DNA from: Algihabitans albus
Lineage (GTDB): Bacteria > Pseudomonadota > Alphaproteobacteria > Kiloniellales > DSM-21159
Length of the DNA: 64,000 bases
Assembly (NCBI RefSeq): GCF_003572205.1
Contig: NZ_QXNY01000006.1
Coordinates: 248,001 to 312,000 of the forward strand
Direction: 5' to 3'
Below the pieces are notes generated by a model. It was not told the origin of the DNA. It did not search any database and was given only the letters and a program-made list of their open reading frames with translations. The stretch's first letter is position 1; each line of letters starts with the position of its first letter. Both the position numbers and the translations under genes were made by a program. Below are positions 36,379 through 42,383 of the stretch, one piece after another.

Positions 36379-37349
36379 GTCGTGACCGGGCTAGGCACCA
36401 GCTCCCGCTTCTCGAACAGTCGATAAACAGGAATTAGGGTGATCAGCGCCAAGATGTTACCGAAAAAGAAGATCCCCACGCCAGCCGAGAGCAAGTGTAA
36501 CGCCGTGTAGAAGACGATAAAAAAGTAGATCCCTGCGCGCCTCCAAAGGATCAGAGGCGTTAGAATATGCGAAATGTACACCGGCGGGACTGCGATGTAA
36601 TTCGCGCCGTCAATAATTGGTAGATATTCGAACATCGGCAGCACATACTCGTAATGCCCAACTACGTTGTTAAGCATTCGCGCCGAGAGAATCGACGTGT
36701 AGGGGTAGGCAAGCCAATCAGAGATGCTGATGTCGATCAGCTTGTTTACCCCTGACGGGAAATAGTAAATCACAAAGGCCATCAGAAAGACGGCGTACAT
36801 CCGTCCGCCTTCAAGGCTTGGCCGGCAGTCAGGCGCCATGCGCTGCAGCGTCAGACCTTCGCGATGGTTCGAAAAGACGTAGAGCAGTAGCAGCGATTGC
36901 AGGATCTCCACATCGTCCAAATCGTGATGCGAGCGGAGCTTGAAGCCCCACATGTGCATCACCAGAAGAAAGGCGATGATCGGGATCAACCGAAAAGGCC
37001 CGCTCCCGAACAGCGCGGCTGCTAGCAAAAAGCCGATGGTTGTCCATTGGATGGCCGAAACCACTGACGCCGAGGGCAGGTCGACAAACCAATAGACCGC
37101 ATGGAGCGTCACCAGATCGATCAGCGGCTTGACCCCCATCAGATGGAAGTACCGCGAGTCGTGGGCGTCGACCGGGTAAAGCTCCAGGAGATGAGGCGGG
37201 AGGTCGACAAAGATCGCGAAATCGCCGCTCAGGAGCTTGTAGCTCAGCGCTAGACAGACCGCCCAGCGGACGTAATCGATCGCCAGCGTTGGCACCGGGC
37301 GCGAAAACTGGTCGAGATAGGATTGCAGGGCGCGCCCGATCACGGCCAC
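36375..37349 (-). CDS. HTTM domain membrane protein
   Basis: A 324-residue polytopic protein with about seven or eight hydrophobic segments. The arrangement resembles HTTM-domain proteins, bacterial relatives of vitamin K-dependent gamma-carboxylase. Supporting features are the N-terminal segment near IDYVRWAVCLALSYKLL, the central Arg/His/Asp-rich loop SHHDLDDVEILQSLLLLYV and YYFPSGVNKLIDISISDWL. No carboxylase activity can be claimed. It is coupled to the DCC gene downstream and overlaps the upstream membrane gene by ten bases. Confidence 0.7.
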   Translation of the reverse strand: MAVIGRALQSYLDQFSRPVPTLAIDYVRWAVCLALSYKLLSGDFAIFVDLPPHLLELYPVDAHDSRYFHLMGVKPLIDLVTLHAVYWFVDLPSASVVSAIQWTTIGFLLAAALFGSGPFRLIPIIAFLLVMHMWGFKLRSHHDLDDVEILQSLLLLYVFSNHREGLTLQRMAPDCRPSLEGGRMYAVFLMAFVIYYFPSGVNKLIDISISDWLAYPYTSILSARMLNNVVGHYEYVLPMFEYLPIIDGANYIAVPPVYISHILTPLILWRRAGIYFFIVFYTALHLLSAGVGIFFFGNILALITLIPVYRLFEKRELVPSPVTT

Positions 37350-38200
37350 ACCTCGTGAGAGCGCAGCACCGTGCGCTCAAAAAGCTGACCCGATTTCAGG
37401 TCGTAGCGCTCGACCACATAGGCGAGCCGGTCTATGCGCTCTGGCGGGAAGGTCGCATAGTCGTACATCTGCCAGGGCGTGTGCGAGGGGTGCGCCCAGG
37501 GCCCGAGGTAACGCTGGTTGGGAGGGCGGCCGGTCGCAAGGAGGTCGAAGCCCTCGACGTAGCGGCGCCAGAGGAAATCGTCGTACTCGGCGATCTTACC
37601 TTGAGCGACGGAATGGCGCCGCCATGCGGCAAAGTAGGTGACAGGTCCGACAATGGCCGGCGTGTACCAGACTGCAGCGCCGTCGTCCCGAATCAGCTGG
37701 TAGCCTGCCACGGCAACTTCTGAACCGATTGACGGGTGCTTGGCTGTCCAGCCGGGAATCCCGTCCCAAAACGGCGGCAGGACGAAGCCGGGCACGATCA
37801 GGATGACAAGCAACAGAATGGCGAGCCCTCGCGCCAACCGCTGCGTCTTTCCGCATGCAAAGGCAATGAGTTCGCGAATGAACGGGGTCACGCCCACGAG
37901 GGTCGCATTCATGAACAGCACACGGCGGAGCGGCACCGTGTCGTAGACGAACCACCCTGCCACCGCCCCAGCCGAGACCAGCAACAGAGGCCAAGAACCG
38001 AGCCGCGACAGCATCGCGCGGACTGACGAAGGGAGAGCCAGCGCGGCACCTGCAACAGCGATGTTCACCCACAACAACACCGCGCTCAGTCGTGCGTTGT
38101 CTACCAGGAAGCCGGCACCACGGAACACGCTGACCGAGTGCTTGAGAACCAGCCAGTAAGTCAGCGCCGAGGTTGTTGCGACAGCAACTAGCCAAAGCAC
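37340..38200 (-). CDS. Membrane protein of unknown family, HTTM/DCC operon
   Basis: A 286-residue protein with about five hydrophobic segments in the first 155 residues and a soluble C-terminal domain rich in Trp, Tyr and Arg (EYDDFLWRRYVEGFDLLATG, WAHPSHTPWQMYDYATF). A GTG start at 38200 opens the frame and the ribosome site is weak. It overlaps the HTTM gene by ten bases, so the three genes form one unit. I do not recognise the family; the C-terminal part of some HTTM systems is similarly extracytoplasmic. Confidence 0.7.
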   Translation of the reverse strand: MLWLVAVATTSALTYWLVLKHSVSVFRGAGFLVDNARLSAVLLWVNIAVAGAALALPSSVRAMLSRLGSWPLLLVSAGAVAGWFVYDTVPLRRVLFMNATLVGVTPFIRELIAFACGKTQRLARGLAILLLVILIVPGFVLPPFWDGIPGWTAKHPSIGSEVAVAGYQLIRDDGAAVWYTPAIVGPVTYFAAWRRHSVAQGKIAEYDDFLWRRYVEGFDLLATGRPPNQRYLGPWAHPSHTPWQMYDYATFPPERIDRLAYVVERYDLKSGQLFERTVLRSHEVWP

Positions 38201-38342
38201 TTCCAGAGAATACCTTTGCGTGAACTACATGCGCTTCCACAATCTTTACGGGAATCGCACGCTAACGATGGTGTGCGAATTGTGCAACCAATGCCAGAAG
38301 AGGCCGGTATGGCCCGGTCACGCCTCGCCGTCGTGCAGGCCC

Positions 38343-38588
38343 CTACTCGGCCTCCAAAGCTCTGATGAACTCGTCGAGCGTGGCGCGGCAGTCCCGGCCA
38401 GCAGATCGCACCGGCAGCCAGTAGTCGGCCAATAGCTGGCGGTGCGTCACGCCACCGGCGGGCACGGTGGGTTCGGCTTCGCAGGACCGAAGCCGCTCGG
38501 GGATTTCGACCGGCAGGATTTCCGGCGCGGGCACTGCGGAGCAGCCGGCCAGCAGCACGGCCAGAGCGGCGCTACTGGCGAAGCGCAT
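38343..38588 (-). CDS. Rz1-like o-spanin lipoprotein
   Basis: An 81-residue lipoprotein. The start MRFASSAALAVLLAGC has a lipobox with Cys at residue 16, then a Pro-rich stretch (VPAPEILPVEIPERL), which is typical of outer-membrane spanins. RDCRATLDEFIRALEAE ends it, as in Rz1/LysC-like proteins. The ATG at 38588 lies inside the 3' end of the preceding spanin-like ORF, the expected nested arrangement. It would fuse the outer membrane during phage lysis. Confidence 0.7.
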   Translation of the reverse strand: MRFASSAALAVLLAGCSAVPAPEILPVEIPERLRSCEAEPTVPAGGVTHRQLLADYWLPVRSAGRDCRATLDEFIRALEAE

Positions 38589-38742
38589 CGAGAGCTTCCT
38601 GGAGAAAGGGCTGGTCGAGGCACGCGCTTTCATCCGTCACCCGCAGGATCCGCTCGCGAACGATGGTGGTCTGTTGCCGCTCCCGCTGAGACGCCCGTAC
38701 GACCTCGTCAGCGGCGGCCTGGAGCGCGCTGAGGCGCTTCAT
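38572..38742 (-). CDS. i-spanin C-terminal piece (coiled-coil ORF)
   Basis: A 56-residue frame starting MKRLSALQAAADEVVRA, predicted to be a charged helix, with ACLDQPFLQEALDALRQ at the end. This is what the periplasmic half of an Rz-type i-spanin looks like. It overlaps the upstream membrane ORF by 35 bases in another frame and the o-spanin start by 17 bases. A TAG at 38755-38757 closes this frame upstream, so it either has its own ATG start (38742) or is separated from its N-terminus by a frameshift. Confidence 0.6.
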   Translation of the reverse strand: MKRLSALQAAADEVVRASQRERQQTTIVRERILRVTDESACLDQPFLQEALDALRQ

Positions 38743-38923
38743 CTGCTCTGTTGGCTACGGCAAGCGCTTGACGGGCCTCAGCGGCCTCCCACTCGGCCTG
38801 ACGGACATCCCTGCCGGCATCGTAGATGTACCAAGCCACACCGGCCACCAAGGCGCCCGCAGCGATCCAGTGCCACGTGCCCTTGGGCACCGCCTTCACC
38901 AGCCCGAAGAGCGCCCCGATCAC
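38708..38923 (-). CDS. i-spanin N-terminal piece (single TM)
   Basis: A 71-residue ORF with a GTG start at 38923 overlapping the holin stop (GTGA) and GGAGG about ten bases upstream. A TM segment (about residues 18-37, HWIAAGALVAGVAWYIYDAG) is followed by a coiled-coil start (RQAEWEAAEARQALAVANRADE). The frame then runs into APQRAPGRR and stops, while the natural continuation (LSALQAAADEVV) is in another frame. Joining the two with one base removed gives an i-spanin of about 116 residues. Confidence 0.6.
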   Translation of the reverse strand: MIGALFGLVKAVPKGTWHWIAAGALVAGVAWYIYDAGRDVRQAEWEAAEARQALAVANRADEAPQRAPGRR

Positions 38924-39162
38924 CGGACCGAACCTCCATGCGGGATCGCACCAGACTTGCGATTCTTGTCGTCCCAGGCGGCCACACCGGCGTAGATGCC
39001 GACGATCAGAGTCACCACACCGCCCGCCGTCGTGATCGCCACAACAGCGGCGTCTGGGACAATCAGCCCGACGACGATCGGCAGCGACATAGCCCACACC
39101 AGAGAGGTCCATATGACCCGGCGTCGCTGCTTCCAGACGTGAGGAGGCGTCACCTCAGCCAT
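38920..39162 (-). CDS. Holin-like two-TM protein
   Basis: An 80-residue protein with a basic N-terminus (HVWKQRRRVIWTS) and two hydrophobic helices (about residues 20-38 and 41-62), the size and shape of a small class II holin. It overlaps the lysozyme gene by eight bases upstream and the i-spanin ORF by four bases. Holin assignment rests on topology and context only. Confidence 0.65.
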   Translation of the reverse strand: MAEVTPPHVWKQRRRVIWTSLVWAMSLPIVVGLIVPDAAVVAITTAGGVVTLIVGIYAGVAAWDDKNRKSGAIPHGGSVR

Positions 39163-39571
39163 GACGGATCATGCGCGCTATCTCGTCGGCGCGGTCGGGG
39201 GCCTGTTTCGCCCAGCGGCTGTCCAGCGCCTCCCGCGCGGCGAGATCGAAGCGGCCCTTCTGCAGCGCGGCCAACATCTGCCGGAAGCCCAGCAAGCCGC
39301 TTACGCCAAGTTGGAAGCCCATGTTGCAGAGCGCTTGCCGGCGGCCGTCCGAAAGCCCTCGCACCCACGGCAGTCGTCGCTCGACATCGGCGGTTACGCG
39401 AGCCACGTCATTTCGCAACAGCAGCTCGGCCTCTTCTTTGCTGATCCCGCCGCCCCGCCGCCCATCGGTCAGGCGGCCATAACCGATGGTCCAGAAGCCG
39501 AGATGATCGGTATAGGCGTGCAGCACCAGGCCCTCATGGCGCTTGAGCTGGGCGATCAGGGCCTCACTCAT
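39155..39571 (-). CDS. Phage lysozyme (GH24 endolysin)
   Basis: A 138-residue T4-type lysozyme that cleaves peptidoglycan. The catalytic triad of the family is visible as E13 (KRHEGL), D22 (YTDHLG) and T28 (FWTIGYG). Later segments ALCNMGFQLGVSGLLGFRQML and REALDSRWAKQAPDRADEIARMI are typical. No signal-arrest N-terminus is present, so it would need the adjacent holin for release. Confidence 0.88.
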   Translation of the reverse strand: MSEALIAQLKRHEGLVLHAYTDHLGFWTIGYGRLTDGRRGGGISKEEAELLLRNDVARVTADVERRLPWVRGLSDGRRQALCNMGFQLGVSGLLGFRQMLAALQKGRFDLAAREALDSRWAKQAPDRADEIARMIRHG

Positions 39572-39812
39572 TGCGGCTCAAGCCTCTTTTCGATGCGCTC
39601 CAGGATCGCCTCCAGCGCCGGGCCAGACGTTCGGGGACAGCCTGGAGAGCCGCGCTGGTTTTGATCTGCTCGCGCTCCATCACGGTGACGCGCTGCTCGA
39701 TGCCGCTTGCCCACCACAGCGCAATCCCGCCGTAGGCCAGAAGCGTGAGGATCAGGGCGGTGGAAATGCGCTTATCCAGATGCCACTGCTCTTTTCGGGT
39801 TGCGTCCGACAC
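39564..39812 (-). pseudogene. Phage single-TM protein with 3' frameshift
   Basis: An 82-residue frame with one TM segment (STALILTLLAYGGIALWWASG) followed by a heptad-like helix. After ...AVPERLAR the frame reads RWRRSWSASKRGLSRNE, while the +1 frame reads LEAILERIEKRLEPQ and stops in an ATGA overlap with lysozyme. One missing base near 39.61 kb restores an 81-residue coiled-coil protein in the standard coupled arrangement. It is either a recent mutation or a sequencing error. Confidence 0.65.
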
Positions 39813-39815
39813 CGG

Positions 39816-40016
39816 CTAGGCCCCCTCGCCCGGCAGCGGGACCATGAACACCGGCCCACACCGCAAACCCCAATGGGTCACGCCCGGAATCTCTGAGACT
39901 TCCGCTTCGACTTCTTCGAGCGATGGACACTGCGGAACCGGCCCCGAACGATAGTCGGTCTCTCCCGAGTTGAGCTGAATCACTACGACGACGAACAGAA
40001 TCACTAGGCTATTCAT
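39816..40016 (-). CDS. Small exported hypothetical protein of the lysis cassette
   Basis: A 66-residue protein with a short hydrophobic N-terminus (MNSLVILFVVVVIQL) and two later Cys residues (QCPSLEEVEAEV, LRCGPVFMVPL). It resembles the small secreted proteins encoded before lysozyme in some prophages, but I cannot name the family. It lies three bases before the next gene on the same strand. Confidence 0.5.
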   Translation of the reverse strand: MNSLVILFVVVVIQLNSGETDYRSGPVPQCPSLEEVEAEVSEIPGVTHWGLRCGPVFMVPLPGEGA

Positions 40017-40097
40017 GCTTGACCCCTTTACTGAGTTGAGGGGTTGGGAAGTCCCCGGCTGGGCTTTGGCGAGCCCGGTCGGGGGCGCTTGCGGTTA

Positions 40098-40126
40098 TTG
40101 CGCGTCCGCACAACTATTAGTAATAT
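40098..40126 (+). promoter_or_regulatory. Promoter candidate for the 2OG oxygenase gene
   Basis: TTGCGC (40098-40103) and TAATAT (40121-40126) are exactly 17 bases apart in an AT-rich patch about 50 bases before the oxygenase start, on the strand opposite to the phage genes. The dedicated promoter fits a phage cargo (moron) gene. Confidence 0.5.
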
Positions 40127-40175
40127 GCACGTACGCTTACATATTCTCGTATGACGTACAAAAGGCAGCGCAAAC

Positions 40176-41003
40176 ATGTATTCCTCAGACGAAATACGCA
40201 GTCAGATCGTTTTGAGTATTCGAGCGAGTTACGAGACGCTCAAACGTCAGTGGAAGAATCCATTAGGGACGAACACTCGCCATATAGTTGTAAATAGCCT
40301 TCTTCCCCAACCAATGGTGAGCGAGCTTTACGAGGCTTTCCCCAAAGACGGATCTGGCTTTTTCTGCCGAGACACTTTTCGCGAGAAGAAGCGAACCTCT
40401 GCGAGCCTGTCGGATTACGACGAAGTGCTTGCCAATTGCACATACGGCTTTCAAAGCGCTGAGGTCGTGAACCTGATTTCCGAGCTGACCGGCATTGAAG
40501 GCCTCGAGCCCGACCCGGCGCTCTATGCTGGCGGATTGTCGATGATGTTCGAAGGGGACTTTCTGAATCCTCACATCGACAACAGTCACGACGCCAAACG
40601 AGACCGCTACCGCCGCCTGAATCTGCTCTATTACGTGTCGCCAGATTGGACGCCCGAAAGCGGCGGCAATTTCGAGCTTTGGAACGACGACCGCAGCGCG
40701 GCCAAAACGATTGTCTCCGGCGAAAACCGCTTGGTCGTCATGGAGACGACCAAAACCAGTTGGCACTCGGTCAATCAGGTTCGGGTGGATCGGTCGCGTT
40801 GCTGCATCTCCAACTACTTTTTCTCGAAACACTCGCCAGAGGAGCGTGACTATTTTCACGTCACGTCGTTCGACGGAAGACCGGAAGAGCCAGTCCGACG
40901 CGTTCTTGGCCGCTTGGACAACGTTGCACGAAGTGTCGCGGCCAAGGCGCTTGGAATAGGTCGAGGCAAGGGTCGCGTCAACAAGGCCCCACCGAAAGCC
41001 TGA
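40176..41003 (+). CDS. 2-oxoglutarate/Fe(II)-dependent oxygenase
   Basis: A 275-residue protein with a prolyl-4-hydroxylase-like 2OG-Fe(II) oxygenase fold. The iron facial triad is visible as H133 and D135 (NPHIDNSHD) and H197 (SWHSVNQV), with a downstream Arg for 2-oxoglutarate. NLLYYVSPDWTPESGGNFELWN is the typical core strand region. It is transcribed against the flanking lysis and tail genes, with its own promoter, so it looks like cargo rather than a structural phage gene. The substrate is unknown. Confidence 0.82.
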   Translation: MYSSDEIRSQIVLSIRASYETLKRQWKNPLGTNTRHIVVNSLLPQPMVSELYEAFPKDGSGFFCRDTFREKKRTSASLSDYDEVLANCTYGFQSAEVVNLISELTGIEGLEPDPALYAGGLSMMFEGDFLNPHIDNSHDAKRDRYRRLNLLYYVSPDWTPESGGNFELWNDDRSAAKTIVSGENRLVVMETTKTSWHSVNQVRVDRSRCCISNYFFSKHSPEERDYFHVTSFDGRPEEPVRRVLGRLDNVARSVAAKALGIGRGKGRVNKAPPKA

Positions 41004-41016
41004 AAGCCGGGGCCGG

Positions 41017-41741
41017 TCAGATCTCAGCATCTAAGCTCGCCCTGCAGCGGAGCAGGTAGTCGCCGCTCGCTCCCGCAAGAAAATTGCTACGCAACGTCAA
41101 AGCATCGGGCTGCACCTGATCTACGATAACCGAGCTACTTACCAACGCCGCAGCCACCTCATCGACGAAAACCGAAGGCGTCGTTCGCATCGCCGGCGAG
41201 AGCGCAATGCAGATTGTGGCGCTACCCGCTGTCGTGTTCGGGTAATGGCCCCGGTCGGCAAGGTTGGTATAGACCTGATAGTAACGCTGGCTGAGTTGCA
41301 GCTCAGTGCCGACCGGCCAGCGTTCGAAAGGCGTGGCAATGTTGCCCTGCTCTAGCTGCGGCAGGCTGAAGGTCCCGCTTGAGAACCTGACCGTCACGTC
41401 GGCGGGGGCTGTAAGCTCAACCGTGTCGCCGCTCGCCTTCGTCACGCCGTTTACGGTGCAGGTGGCCGTCCCGGTGAAGGAAATGACGTGGACACCTGAG
41501 ATGATGCCCTCACCTTCGATAACTTGCTCGACCCCGCCAGCAGGCGCCGTGAAAATCCTGGTGCCTCGCTGTCGGTCCAGGAAAGCGCCTGCCCAGAGAC
41601 GACGACGCGCCATTGGTCCACCGTGTATTGGTTCGGGCCCGATGTGGGTGTCCCACTCACGTAGCCGCGTTGATTGAGCCCATAGCGGGCATTGATCAGA
41701 AAGTTGCGGAAGCCGGCAGTCTCGGCGGTTTGTGAAATCAT
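41017..41741 (-). pseudogene. Phage tail/receptor-binding protein with internal frameshift
   Basis: The 5' part (ISQTAETAGFRNFLINARYGLNQRG, TVDQWRVVVSGQALSWTDS) is a recognisable start of a phage tail fibre-type protein. Near 41.57 kb the frame changes: GTRIFTAPAGGVEQVIEGEG and the rest, to RCRASLDAEI at the stop, are in the next frame. The 725-base interval is one short of a multiple of three, so adding one base gives an intact 241-residue protein. A fibre-like C-terminus (PFERWPVGTELQLSQRYYQVY) is intact. Confidence 0.7.
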
Positions 41742-41750
41742 CGCGCCGAG

Positions 41751-42260
41751 TTAACCCCACTGCGCCGCGCTGATCGTGGTCGACCCGATGGCGAGAAGCT
41801 GGGTGATTTCGTCGTCTGACAAGCTGCCAAGCAGTGTCGGCAGCACGCTGCCGTCGTTGATCACGTAATTCCGCAGAGTCCCGTCGGGCCCATCCCAACC
41901 AAGCACCGTTTGGTCTTCTGGCGCCGGAAGCTGGATATTCGCGAGAGAGACGGCCGCATCGGATCGCATCTGGACGAAAATGCGAAGACGGTCAATCAGC
42001 GCAACGACCGTGCGGTCGAACATCCGCATCACAACATCCGCGGGCAGCGGTCCCGAGCGCTTGAGGACGACCGGCTGGGTCGGAGGAACGATCCGATTGC
42101 GCAGGGTCGCCGCTGCATGGGTGCGGGGTGAGCCGGCCTGCTCGGACCTCGGGAGCTGACGAGCAATGTCGGCGCTTTCCCAGTCGCGGCCTTGCTGAAC
42201 GCAAGCCCACACTTCGAGCAGGTGTACTTCCCCATGAGCTTCCAGATCGTGCCAGCTCAT
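41751..42260 (-). CDS. Phage tail-associated protein (N-terminus uncertain)
   Basis: A frame of up to 169 residues. The C-terminal 100 residues (FDRTVVALIDRLRIFVQM, LPAPEDQTVLGWDGPDGTLRNYVINDGS, LSDDEITQLLAIGSTTISAAQWG) look like a protein usually placed just before prophage tail fibre genes. The first 60 residues are less convincing, and another frame there begins MGKYTCSKCGLAFSK, so a rearrangement near 42.1-42.2 kb is possible. Nine bases separate it from the tail gene. Confidence 0.5.
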   Translation of the reverse strand: MSWHDLEAHGEVHLLEVWACVQQGRDWESADIARQLPRSEQAGSPRTHAAATLRNRIVPPTQPVVLKRSGPLPADVVMRMFDRTVVALIDRLRIFVQMRSDAAVSLANIQLPAPEDQTVLGWDGPDGTLRNYVINDGSVLPTLLGSLSDDEITQLLAIGSTTISAAQWG

Positions 42261-42323
42261 CCTGAGCCGTGCCGGCGATGCCCGGAGCAGTCTTGCGAAG
42301 CTTGTGCAGTGCCCGGTCAGGAG

Positions 42324-42369
42324 CGTCTGGAGCAGTGAAGCTTCCTGTGTCGCTTCACTGCTCCAGACG
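42324..42369. repeat. Perfect 18-bp inverted repeat (stem-loop)
   Basis: CGTCTGGAGCAGTGAAGC (42324-42341) and its exact reverse complement (42352-42369) flank a ten-base loop. It lies 14 bases past the demethylase stop on the - strand. No T tract follows on either strand. It may terminate the catabolic operon in a non-classical way or mark the island's right boundary. Confidence 0.7.
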
Positions 42370-42383
42370 TGGAAACCCGGGCC

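Larger units (their letters stand above)
35411..42370. mobile_element. Decayed prophage/genomic island behind tRNA-Glu
   Basis: The region between tRNA-Glu and the demethylase operon holds a broken Tat-signal gene, a membrane operon with DCC and HTTM proteins, a phage lysis cassette, a 2OG oxygenase and tail-type genes. No integrase, terminase, capsid or portal gene is visible, and at least two phage genes carry apparent frameshifts. Base composition is lower in GC than the flanks, with AT-rich stretches near 40.1 kb. I could not find a copy of the tRNA 3' end at the right side, so the boundaries are inferred. Confidence 0.6.

Noticed and set aside
42029-42235. A small zinc-ribbon-like frame starting MGKYTCSKCGLAF
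   Set aside because: Only one CxxC is present and the rest is Ser/Arg/Pro-rich; it overlaps a better supported phage frame.
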